From positions 15,549,000 through 15,612,999 of the forward strand of contig JAQFVV010012404.1 of NCBI GenBank assembly GCA_028023455.1: a DNA stretch of 64,000 bases. Reading direction: 5' to 3'. The stretch is from Epiperipatus broadwayi (Eukaryota > Onychophora > Udeonychophora > Euonychophora > Peripatidae). Shown piece by piece: positions 35,740 to 47,359 of the stretch. Each line of letters opens with the position of its first letter. Within the stretch, counting starts at the first letter, position 1. A model generated the notes under the pieces. The model saw nothing but the letters and a program-made list of their open reading frames with translations, ran no database searches and was not told the origin of the DNA. The translations under genes were made by a program, and so were the position numbers.

Positions 35740-36095
35740 TTGAATCAAAATTGCAAAGTAGATAATAATGTTTCAGCACCCATTTTTCATGACCATAATA
35801 ATTCATGTATTTATGGTTTTAAGATCATTTACAATAACGTTAAAATATTGCAAACTGAAAAAAATAACAAAAGAAAAATAAAAGAAGCTATACTAATAGA
35901 CAAATACAAACATGACTTAATTAACAGGCAGGCAGCAAACATTAAGATCACAGAATTGTGGGAAGGTTAGCCTTTCAAAGTGTTAGTTGACAAAGACTAT
36001 GAAGATAGTCGAAACTACTCCTAAGTGGATAAAAAATTCTAAAATATGTCTGATTACTGTATTTATAAATATTCAATTATATAATTACGTATATT
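35740..36095 (+). pseudogene. Penelope-like C-terminal endonuclease fragment
   Basis: An open stretch at 35740-35970 reads HDHNNSCIYGFKIIYNNVK, then ILQTEKNNKRKIKEAILI and INRQAANIKITELWEG then stop. The order H-x(n)-VKIL-x-x-E-x(n)-KR-x-IKEA-x(5+)-INRQ-x(n)-LW is typical of the segment after the GIY-YIG core in Penelope-like elements and related nucleases. The GIY-YIG core itself is missing, so it is a 5'-truncated copy. The right 190 bases recur inverted at 33080-33270 and the left 140 inverted at 35466-35605. Confidence 0.65.
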
Positions 36096-37624
36096 GCTTT
36101 GAAGAAATACAGACATCGAATTATATTATTATTACATATATTGTTATATATATAAATATAAAAGACGAAAAAATTTTCAAAGTGGATTGCATATCATATT
36201 ATATGTGTAATGATATTAAAATTAATAACTGAAGAAAATACAAACAAAAACTAAGATAAAAAGACATAACTCCTTTTAAATAGCCTGCTGCATGATAAAA
36301 ACTTCTGCAACAGCCCCTTATATATATAAACTATGAAGGAGAAAGCTGTAATCACTAGTTATCAATTATGAAGTGTTGAGGATTTGAACATTTTTCCACA
36401 TCTGCCTAACCTTTCTAGATAAAAATGATATCCATTTATTGAGTACTATTGGATTGTCATTTATATTGTTATGACAAAGTCACTTCAAAAATAGAAATTC
36501 TAAAGCTATTAAAATACTGTCAATTTACAGATATGGAAGCCAATGAACTATCATTAGTCTGCGTGGGATATTTCAGACAGTAATTATCTTTCTTCAGGAA
36601 CTACTTACTCAGTTTCTGAAAAAAGCTGGTGTCAATAACAGGTTATACATTCAAACAAGTAAGAGTTTTATACTACATATAGCAGCTTAAAAAAAGAATC
36701 TATAAGCAAAAACTTATAGATAAAAAGCAATCACAAATCCTATTAAAGATGGACAAACCTTCTTGTCACCTAAATATCTAAGCTGGCTTTTTCAATAGAA
36801 AACTAATAACATATACACTCACAGTAATATATATATATATATATTGTAAAGGCCAGACTAAACATTTTTCAGAATTTTGTTTTTCCGCTATTTATTTACA
36901 TAAATTATACAGGCACCACCTGGCTTTAAGCATCAGGAAATAAACTAACACATGTATATCTAAAATAATATTTTATTCGATATAATAATGTAACCATTAC
37001 ACAGCTCCATTTGTAATGCTGAGCTAAATCATGGAGAACATAACTTACTCTCGATGAATGATGGTAGACCAAACAATCTTACATAAAAAGAGTAACAAAT
37101 CATTCAATAATAATTTATTTACAAGTATACTTATTAATTGATGTTCAGCTTATTTTCTTTAATAAAAATAACAAATTATATAACAATAATTTATTAATTA
37201 ATATGCAATTTATTTTTGTAATAAATTCCTTTAATTTTTATATATCATAATATTAACATATTCACAGATGTCACATTCCTTTGGCTGCTTTCTTCAACTT
37301 ATATAACTTTGGTCTAATCTTTGTATTGGTTCACTACTTAAACCTAAGTACTATTATTCATCAGTTTCATTTCCAGTCAGTTTTTATTGTTAAAATATTA
37401 ATCTAAAATACACAGAATTTTTTTATTTCAGCTTCTAAAATTTGAATAATTTTAGATTCAAATTGGTTAAATATAACGAAAAATTAAAATAATGTTAATA
37501 ACAAAAAAAAATATAATAAAAAATGTTTAAAAAATAGCCAGCAGTAAAACAAAAGAATTGTATTTCAACCAATCTGTGTGTCATTAGTCAGTTCTGTAGC
37601 TGTCAATATAATTCACTTTTCTTG
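36096..37624. other. AT-rich sequence without recognised genes
   Basis: A (TA)n run lies near 36830. No supported exon or element was found. Confidence 0.4.
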
Positions 37625-38060
37625 AAGAGCGGTCACTTTCCCACGCTTATTTTTTTTTTGTAAAATTTAAAATTTTCCGAATCAAACTTTATATTTCAAT
37701 AATGTAAAATCTTATTTATGAATGTAGAAAATTATGATATATTTACTTACTTCAAAATACAAACATGTAAAACATTTTTTGATTTCTGACTTTGTCATTT
37801 AGAAATGCCTAATAAGCAAATTACAGTTGCTAGTAATTAATCACTTGTCTTAAACAGTGATCACTTTCCCAAGCTTATTTTTCTTGCAAAATTTAAAATT
37901 TTTCAAATCAAACTTTATATTTTGCTAAAGTAGTGTAAAATCTTATTTATGAATGTAAAAAATTACAATAAATATATTTATTTACTTCAAACTCAATTAC
38001 GAATGTGCAGGACATTTTGGTTTGGCTTCTGACTTTCTCATTTAGAAATGCCTACAGCAC
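37625..38060. repeat. Two-copy tandem duplication (~220 bp unit)
   Basis: 37625-37820 and 37853-38060 share GTCACTTTCCCA-GCTTATTTTT, AATCAAACTTTATATTT, GTAAAATCTTATTTATGAATG and TCATTTAGAAATGCCTA in the same order, with small indels. Confidence 0.85.
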
Positions 38061-39112
38061 AATTTCCTGATTTGGCAGGCATCCAATTGGAGAAAAGAGA
38101 CTGGCCTACACACCAATGCAAAGAAAACTGATTTTTTTTTTCAAAATATAATGCCATATGCGGACGTTTTTAGAACTACAATTTTAAATTTCCTATAAAA
38201 TATGTCTAAAAAGAAAAAATTGTGACCAAAATTGACCAAGAGATGGTGCATGCTATGTCCAAAAACTGTAAATAACATTATGCGATATTAAACTAGCAAT
38301 GGGATTTAACCAAAAATAACAGCTTAGTGCTTACCCTGTCTTCAATAAACTTAGATATAATTCTATTCAAGTATGAATTTATAAATATAACATTTCTTTG
38401 ACTCACGTCTCCTAGTACTTTCACATACACACATATATTGTAACAATCACTCAATCTACCTTTGATCACAGAGAGCACCACGAGATCACTACGTATCTGG
38501 GAAAATTGTTTACCGTGATCAAAAGTGGATGGTGATGATGGTTTGCATCAACTAGACACAGGGAGACAGCAAGAGATCTTAAATATTGTTCAGACAATTG
38601 AGAAAATAAAAGTACTAAGACAAACATCAGCAAAATTAAGTTTAAATAATTTTAAAGTTTTATTAAGAGTAATATAGAATTTTCACTCATAGATTTTTAT
38701 ACACAATAAACGTGATTCTATCAGGCATGTACTAACAAAAATAAAATGTCAACCCTTTGGCAGACAGACTAATTTTCTAATAAAGAATTAAAATGGAGGG
38801 AAGGATTTTCCTTCAGCTGGCAATTCAGCTAAGCAACTCAGGTTTCCTTATTCAAAAGATCTAAAATAAAAAGCAAATAAAAGCTTCTTGCACGAATCAA
38901 CGAAACAAGCATGGGTGAGTGCTTATTGACTAATGATATCATAATGTTCGCAGAACTACTGCATGGATCAATCATGTTTAAGAATGGCATGATTGATTAC
39001 AATGCAAGAACACAAAAATGGTAAATGAATACAATGGAGTATAAATTATAGGATGGGAGAAAACTTAAATCTCCAATTTAACGAAATAAGAAACTTAAAA
39101 AATACTCCAGGG
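38061..39112. other. Spacer left of the long-LTR element
   Basis: No recognised gene. A minus open stretch at 38293-38481 has no domain I can name. Confidence 0.4.
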
Positions 39113-41831
39113 TGTAAAGGGTAGCTTACAATGCACATATTGATAAAAAGATCAAGAGTGTTTATTGAATCCAACCCATTTGGAATTTTATTAATAGTGG
39201 GAAGATTATTTGTTTGTTATTATTACATATATACTAATAATACATAATAAATTATTATTTTATTCTAAATAAAATACAATCTATATTTTGAAAAGAAATA
39301 TTGTATATATATATATGAACAATTTGATTAAACACTGTAATGTATATATATATTTAATATTGAATGTTAATTTGTAATCAAATGATTTAAGGATAGCCTG
39401 AAGTTAAGTTAAGTGGTGATATGTGAAAATAAAACTGATTTTATTATTTTATTTTTATTTGTAATAAATGAAATGTATTTAAACAATAGGCATTTAAAAA
39501 TATAAATAAATTTAAGCAATGGGCAGTTAAAAATATCAGCATTCCAGATCTATGTGAACAAATTGTATAAAAATAGAAACTTTTTACAAATCGTTCTTCT
39601 TGTCAAGAGAGATAGCAGCTATAAAAATAGACAATAGTTTAAACAAAAATTTAGAATGCTAAAATGGAGTTTTGCTTTTTCTTTTATTTAAATTATAAAC
39701 ATTTTTAAAAGTCAAATGCTGTAACTAAAAGTTTACCAAATTTAGAGGAAAGAAAGTGAAATAAGAAGTAAGAATAACTGATACATTTTGTAATAATTAA
39801 AGCATGTTTTAAAAGTTGTTGGAGTAATTTTAAATATTTTAAATCTTTTTCAAAAAGAATAACGAAAATTAATCTGCTGAAAATTGGAAAAGAAAGAAAA
39901 ATGAAATAATTTTCTTAATATATATATACATAAAGCTCTTCTATATTATCCAATAAAAATTTATGATTACAAATAATTATTAAATTGTACTTTAGTATGA
40001 AAATGGGCTAGAGCAAAACATGCTATTGTGCATCATGGTATTTCCTATCAGCTGCATTAAATCTCTATATATTTATTTTTCTACTTTATTGTAAACACAC
40101 AAAAAGATGCCTGCAGTCCAAAGTAAACAAGCATTGCAATATGTAATGGTGAATCAAATGAGGATCAAGGTGTTTACCATTAAACACAACTACAGGAGAC
40201 ACCATTGAACCTATCTATCCTTGCTAAGGAAAATGATTTACTAAATGAAACTGCTTTGAAGAACAACTTGCCTAACTATCACCTATTACTACCTCCATTA
40301 GGATCACTTTGGTTCCAATTACAATTTTTACAATATTGATTCTTTGATTAATTTTTTTTTTATTCATGTTATCTGTTGTATTTTCACACTCTGATGCTGA
40401 AGCCTTATTTTTTTTAGAATTAGCAAAGAAAAAAGGGGGGATTATTCACTTTGATATTTTTCTATTTTCATTGTAAATAAAATTTAACCTTAACCCACCT
40501 GCTTCACATCAGGCTATCCTCATAAATATTAAGGTAAAGTTCTCTACATTTGTTTTCATAGATTCAATTGCAACACTTATACAGAATACATATTATATGT
40601 TTTATTTTGTTGATTAACCTTGTGTATATATTTTCCAGTATGTTTGACTAATCAACTGGTATCTATATCATATATATAAATTGGGAACCTTGTTAAACAG
40701 GTTGTTAACATCTGCAAATATATAATTTAGCTAGCCAGCATCTCAATTATCTTAAATTACTAAAGTTTATTTTTTTATATAATATGATTTTTAAAGAATG
40801 AATGACATAGGTGGATTTCTACCATGGGGTATAAGGTTTGGATTATAATAATCATTAATTAGTAAAATGGTAGGGGTTCACATGTGACACATGTACATAT
40901 GATTATTTTTTTAATTTTTTTTTATCATTACTATTGTTGTTATACTTTATATTTATTATTGTTAATAAATGTTTAAGAGTTTGTATTATTCCGGTCTCTG
41001 GTTTATTGAGTTGTCCTGACATTCCATAGTTTATAAACAATTATGTATGCACACACATCTATTTTTCTTATCATATAAAAGCTTGAAAATAAAACAAATA
41101 TAATAAATGCTAGTTGTAACCTATATGTAGGTGCAGGAGTTGCTGTGTGTATCTGTTCATACCTGCTAAAGAAGTCAAAAGCAATATCCTCTCTGGGTTT
41201 GAATATTAGGGCATAACGGAATTTAAAAAGGAGAGAAAGTGGATGATCTAACCTAAATTGCATTTAATATTAGTAAATAGGAATAGAGTTAGTCAATTAA
41301 AGTGTATGCAATCATTGGTTAAGCATTTCATCAGGTTCTCATTAGCATTCTATCAGAAGACCCATAGTCTGAACATAGTTAGATGCAACCTTTTTCCCCT
41401 TCTAAGCCTGGTAGGTCTCTGCAGATTGTTTCATTAGGGGCAATAAATTACAGTATATTAACTTATCCCACACAATATTGCTACATCTGCATAGTATTAT
41501 AGTCTGCAAGTTAGTTGACCATCTGCCACACCATTGTTGGGATTGGTTAGCTTATGATTGTTGATGAAGAGTACCATCCATTATATCTGGTGTCAGCAAT
41601 GTTTGGGGCTCGATAGATAGGACTACCATCGCATATAGACTGTGTACAAGTTGGTCCTACATTGTGATCGAACCAGCTGATTGATGAATCTGATCTATAT
41701 ATATCCAAGTGGTAATCATTTTGTCCATTATATCTGGTGTCATCAACTTTGGGGCTAGTGTTAATCATTTCATACATCATATCTGGCACCATCAACTTTT
41801 GGGGCTAGTAGTAATCTTTCCATCCATTATA
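39113..41831 (+). repeat. 5' LTR of the long-LTR element
   Basis: About 2.72 kb. It contains several TATCTGG(T/C)-type repeats near its right end (41578, 41730, 41778). Collinear with 45237-46506 plus 49195-50670. Confidence 0.8.
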
Positions 41832-41833
41832 TC

Positions 41834-41851
41834 TGGCGTGCAACGTGTTAG
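41834..41851 (+). other. Primer-binding-site candidate
   Basis: TGGCGTGCAACGTG lies three bases after the point where the two LTRs stop matching. It resembles a primer site complementary to a lysine tRNA 3' end (TGGCG-x-x-CAACGTG), with two mismatches, by recall. Confidence 0.5.
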
Positions 41852-42429
41852 GCATAAAGATATTATGGTTGATAGAGAAGTGTATTTACCAATGGTTACA
41901 TCTGGTATCCAGTATGTTAGATATGAATATACTATAATTGTAGGGGTGATCCAGCCATTGGACTGGTGTTTAAATTTTCTTTTAAAAAAAATGTTAAAGT
42001 ACATTTCATTTTATATTTTTTTCTATCAACACAAACCCAAATGAACTTATACACTTGGCAAATAACTAGCACTTTCATCAAAATAATAGTAATAGTGATA
42101 ATAGATTACATAAACTTGAATCAACTTTCAGAATAAGAGAGCTAAACTATTGAGTGTAAATTGGAAATATAGAGGATTGGACAATAAACAGAGACCGATG
42201 ATAAATAGTTAAGTGAGTAATAAATGATACTAAAATCCATGTAAAAGGACATAGGCTAAAAGTAGATCTATTAAAAACTAAAAAAAGAGGTAAAAGATAA
42301 ATGCAATAGTTGGCAGTGGCATGATGCACTGTGGCATGTGATTATTTATAGTTTCATAAATAAATATTTTATAAATAGTTTGCAAATAAATATTTAATAA
42401 TAACCAGAAGTGGTAAGCAATTAAGTAAT

Positions 42430-43724
42430 ATGGAATCAAAACATTTGGAGATAGGGAAAAATAATAGTGATAGTGAGATGGTAGATGATACTACCAGTAA
42501 TAAGGTAGAATCTACAATGATTCAGATACCTGTGGGTCTATTCTGGAAGTTGAACAATCCCCACAAATGCAAGAAGGGAGTCAAACAGTTTCTCAAATTC
42601 AGATAATTTCTCCCAGTGAGATTACTCATGTGCCTGAAGAAGGAGTAACTCAGGCTATGCATGACCCTACAACCTTGGCACAGCTAATCCAAGTAATCAT
42701 GGAGATGAAGAGTGATATAAATAGTATGAAAGAGAATATGGCAACCAAGGCTGATGAAATGAAAAATGATATGAATAGTAAGATGGAGAATATGGCAACC
42801 AAGGCTGATGAAATAAAAAATGATATGAATAGTAAGATGGAGAATATGGCAACCAAGGCTGATGAAATGAAGAATTATATAAATAGTGAGTTGAAGAATA
42901 TGGCAATTAAGGCTGATATAAATAAAATAAAAGAAGAATTGAAAAAGGATGTGAATGATATGAAAGAACAAATGGAAACAAAGATTGATAATGTTGAAAT
43001 TAAGCTGTCTGAAGACATGGGACAACTTTCCCTAAAGTTAGAAAATGTTCAGAAAGACAATATTGAGTTGAAGCAAGGAATGTTAGAGATGAAGAAGGAA
43101 ATTGATAAAAAGAATACGAAATGTCAACAGCGATTAGATGATTTTAAATCCAGTGTCATGGAACAATTGAATGCAAAATATGATGAGGCATGTAAAAGTC
43201 AGGAAACATTAAAACATGAGGTGCGTGAGGAAAATGATAAATTCCTAATCAAGGTCCAAGATGAATTTCAGTGGATTCAATCAAGAATAGAACAACTTTC
43301 CATATCACAAAATGATGAGGTTGAGTCATGCAACAAGATGCTAGATTTGGATCAACATCTTAAACGAGTTGAGGGTAGAATAGTCAAGGGGGGGGTGAAC
43401 ATGACCACTGACAAAGCCAATATAGAAAAGTTGGTAGGAAGTGCTCATAAAATAAGAGATGAAATTGATAGAATGGGTGAAGCCTTTAAACAGCGATTGG
43501 TAGTGCTCAAGTCTCAACTGTTCCAAGAGATGCTGACCAGTGGAGGAAAACATGATGAAATTGATGTAAGGATGTACAGTAGTAATAAAATAAGAGATAG
43601 TAGGACTCATCACCTAGAAAATTCCCTTAAGGACCCACAAAAGATAAGTGACCTTCTGGAGAAACTCTCCTCCCACATTGCATTCTGTCCGAGGCAGAAG
43701 ATTATCCTCCTAACTTTAGTTTAG
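42430..43724 (+). pseudogene. Gag-like coiled-coil protein of the long-LTR element
   Basis: The main open frame is 42567-43724 (385 codons). A better start is ATG 42430: its first ~35 codons (NNSDSEMVDDTTSN...STMIQIPVG) align with the start of the related gene on the minus strand at 52.9 kb, but a frameshift near 42535 separates them from the main frame. Residues 45-260 are heptad-like and rich in Lys, Glu, Met and Asn, predicting a long coiled coil. An 18-residue unit containing MATKADE recurs at residues 58, 76, 94 and (as MAIKAD) 112. No zinc knuckle is seen. Position after the primer site and homology to the second copy support a structural Gag role; this is inference. The 43700-43900 region continues with short broken frames. 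Confidence 0.65.
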
Positions 43725-43908
43725 AAGATTTAATTCCAGATAGTTATCGAACACACTATGATGATCATACATTGACCCCACCTGTAAACACTACAAATGC
43801 CATTTTTGAAGGCATTAAAAAAATTGGTGAATTCGATCATCTTAGCTGTGCATTATGGAAATTAAGTCTTTCCATAATTGACAAGATGATCCAAACATAG
43901 AAAATTAT

Positions 43909-44151
43909 GTGATGAGAATAGAGATGACTATGTTGCAGTTCATCAAACAGAAAGGTTTTCGATTCCACAAGTTATGTAACACTTATGAAGGACCCTTCAC
44001 ATTTATGAGGCATATAAATTACAGTACTTATAAGAAAAAGTACATAAGGGAAGGACTTCAAATGATGCAACTTAGGACATATAAAATGGAGTTTTTACAA
44101 TGGATGAATTCTCAAGAGATGTATATATTTTTTAAGAGAAGAAATAAATGA
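43909..44151 (+). other. Unrecognised open stretch between gag and integrase remnants
   Basis: 80 codons, rich in Lys, Tyr and Met. It may be a decayed piece of Gag or pol, but no motif is visible. The sequence just before it has in-frame stops. Confidence 0.3.
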
Positions 44152-44226
44152 ATGAATAAATCAAATGGTGTATGTATACATATATAATACAACTTAATAC
44201 AATGTATGATAGTATAGGAGAATGAT

Positions 44227-44690
44227 ATGGTAAGACAGATAGACCAAATAGTTAATTATATCAACTGCAGTGGGAATGAATCCACTGGATTCACACCCAT
44301 TGAACTACATTTTAATCAATCAATTCCCATGTTGTTCACTAAATATAAACCTATGACTAGATATAAACAAAATAGTATGGAGGAAAATGTGCAGAAAGCA
44401 TATCTTCGATTGGTAAGTAAGGCCAATAAAAAAAACAATAAGACTGGAACTCCACATACTTTCAAAGTAGGAGATCGAGTTTTAATAAAAAAAACCATCA
44501 TATTAGTGAGCAAATTGAAAATAAATACAGTAAGTTTTACCATCTATATGAAGGACCTTACACAATAGTTAAACAATCGAGTCCTAATGCATTATGGTTG
44601 GATATAAAAGGACAAGTTAGGGGCACATATAATACCTGAATTATGAAACCATACTATGGACAATCTTCATTATTATAGAACTGTCATATT
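44227..44690 (+). pseudogene. Integrase C-terminal remnant (Gypsy-type)
   Basis: The first frame (44227-44568) contains ESTGFTPIELHFNQ, matching the end of the integrase catalytic core (x-TP-x-EL-x-F), and later HTFKVGDRVLIKK, the start of the C-terminal domain. After a frame change near 44500 the sequence continues KFYHLYEGPYTIVKQ, NALWLDIKGQVRG and, after a TGA, KPYYGQSS, the usual ending of Gypsy-type integrase. The catalytic D,D-35-E residues are absent, as the core has been lost. A retroviral-like integrase inserts the cDNA; this copy cannot. Confidence 0.8.
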
Positions 44691-45223
44691 CAACTGATGT
44701 GTGGGGAAAAAAATGAATGTTGATAAGTAAAAAACAAAAAAACAAAATAGATATTATGAAGTTAGGTTAAAAATTATGATGAGAGCATTCCTTAATGGAT
44801 GCTAAAGCAGATATTAGGATAATTTAGGGGCACTTAAGAGGTAAACCACACTAAGTGATGGTTGCTCCAATCTTCTGTTAATCCTCAAAGGAAATCCAAT
44901 AAGACTCAATAGGAGCAGGATAGTGGATAACAAGAAAGAAATATGTGCTATCTGAAACAGAAACACATTTTTATTAGTGTGCTCAAAACATAACCATCAG
45001 TAGTTTTTTTAAAAAAACCTATGTTTGAACCCCACCTTGCAAAGTATTTCATGAGAGTGAATAGAGAAGAATAAAAAGCAATTTGTGTAGTTGAGTGTAG
45101 AAAACAGTAAAATAAGGTTTCACTACCCTTTTTATATTTGTGTAAAAAAAAGCCATCAAACTTCAAATCCAAACCTTGTGTAAGTGTTAAAATTTTCATG
45201 ACAGATTAAAATTCTAACCCTGT

Positions 45224-45235
45224 AGGGAGAGGGGG
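45224..45235 (+). other. Polypurine tract of the long-LTR element
   Basis: AGGGAGAGGGGG ends one base before the TGTAAAGG start of the 3' LTR, as expected for the plus-strand primer. It supports both the LTR boundary and plus orientation. Confidence 0.8.
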
Positions 45236-46617
45236 TTGTAAAGGGTAGCTTACAATGCACATATTCATAAAAAGATCAAGCCTGCTTATTGAACCCAACC
45301 CATTTGGAATTTTATTAATAGTCGGAAGATTATTTGTTTGTTATTATTACATATATACATATAATACATAATAAATTATTATTTTATTCTAAATAAAATA
45401 CTATCTATATTTTGAAAAGTAATATTGTATTTATATAAACTATTTGATTAAACACTGTAATGTATATATATATATATTTAATATTGAATGTTAATTTGTA
45501 AACAAATGATTTAAGGATAGCCTGAAGTTAAATTAGGTGGGGATATGTAAAAATAAACTGATTTTATTATTTTATTTTATTTTATTTGTAATAAATGAAA
45601 TGTATTTAAACAATAGGCATTTAAAAATATAAATAAATTTAAACAATAGGCAGTTAAAAATATCAGCGTTCCAGATCTATGTGAACAAATTGTATAAAAA
45701 TAGAAACTTTTTACAAATCGTTCTTCTTGTCAAGAGAGATAGCAGCTATAACAATAGACAATAGTTTAAACTAAAATTTAGAATGCTAAAATGGAGTTTT
45801 GCTTTTTCTTTTATTTAAATTATAAACATTTTTAAAAGTCAAATGCTGTAACTAAAAGTTTACCAAATTCAGAGGAAAGAAAGTGAAATAAGAAGTAAGA
45901 ATAACTGATACATTTTGTAATAATTAAAGCATGTTTTAAAAGTTGTTGGAGTAATTTTAAATATTTTAAATCTTTTTCAAAAAGAATAACGAAAATTAAT
46001 CTGCTAAAAATTGGAAAAGAAAAATGAAATAATTTTCTTAATATATATATACATAAAGCGCTTCTATATTATCCAATAAAATTTATGATTACAAATAATT
46101 ATTAAATTGTACTTTAATATGAATATGGGATAGAGCAAAACATGCTATTGTGCATCATGGTATTACCTACCAGCTGCATTAAACCTCTATTTATTTATTT
46201 TTCTACTTTATTGTAAACACACAAGAAGATTACCAGCAGTCCAAAGTAAACAAGTATTGGAATACTTAATGGTGAATCAAATGAGAATCAAGGTGTTTAC
46301 CATTAAATACAGCTACAGGAGACACCATTGTACCTATCTATCCTTGCTAAGGAAAATGATTTACTAAGTGAAACTGCTTTGAAGAACAAGTTGCCTAACT
46401 ATCAACTACTACTACTTCCATTAGGATGATTTTTATGAACTTTGTTCCAATTACAATTTTTAATCAAAGAATAAATATTGTAAATTTTTGTTTATTTATT
46501 TATTTTGGTTGTCATCTGATCCTTCGTGTCAGCCGCTAGAGGTGCGATTTTAACTAAATTTCTAAAAATATGCCGTTTCCACAGCCGCACCCAAGCCTTT
46601 AAGCATTCTAAAATAAA

Positions 46618-46740
46618 TCCTAGAAAGATTGTTAACTCGGAGTTAAGTCTACTTTCTATGCTAAAAGGTAGAGTGTTAACTCGGAAGTTAAGTCTCCTTT
46701 GTACGATAAAATCTAGAAAGAGTGTTAACTCGGCTTAGCA
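46618..46740. repeat. Three short repeats of GTTAACTCGG-AGTTAAGTCT type
   Basis: GTTAACTCGG occurs at about 46630, 46675 and 46722, with TAGAAAG or TAGAG before each and AGTTAAGTCT after the first two; the period is about 45 bases. Confidence 0.8.
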
Positions 46741-47359
46741 GCTAATGGTGTGGCTTTTTCCGATGCTAAAAGCAGAGGAAAATGCCATAGTTATTTGTGT
46801 CACACACTATATTGTAATGCTGCATTATGTATTTGATGTAACAATATCGTATGAGGGTGTGTTAATTTGATCATGTCAAAATTATTAAAATTTTCATCAG
46901 TGCCTTTTTTTAAGACCAATTGATGTACTGTTACATTTTATCAATTTTAACAGTATCGTGATTGTTCCTCATAAATTTGTATTCCTCTTAAATTTTCGAT
47001 TAGGGTGGAATAGCGTAAAAATTTAAAAATCACGCTTTGAGTCATGTTTTAGCAAGAAATTTTCCGAGACAAAAAGTACGGCTAATTCCCACAACAGAAA
47101 ACTTGAAAAGATGGGAATTTCCAGACACGGAAGCCAGCGCTGGAATATTTCTACAGCAGAAAAAAAGAAAAAAACATCCTGCTGCTGAAAGAAAAGATTG
47201 GATTGTGTGGCAAATATATGCAGATTTGATGTCCAAAAACATCTGCCAATGGAAATGTTCACTTCATAAAAGCAAGCTTGTTTGAGGGATTCTAAATGGC
47301 CTTCGTCAAATGTCAAAAATAAAAGAAGTAACTTCAATTTTTATTTAAACGTATATCCT

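Noticed and set aside
37035-37085. Possible 29-base minus-strand exon with a GTAAGT donor
   Set aside because: The acceptor is poor and the peptide is too short to assign.
38293-38481. Minus-strand open stretch ending next to a GTAAGC donor-like site
   Set aside because: I could not find a matching acceptor or any recognisable family; it does not extend the NOP14-like peptide as I recall it.
47037-47285. 82-codon open stretch in the nested TIR transposon
   Set aside because: No transposase motif, comparable open frames on the opposite strand, and typical length for chance in this composition.
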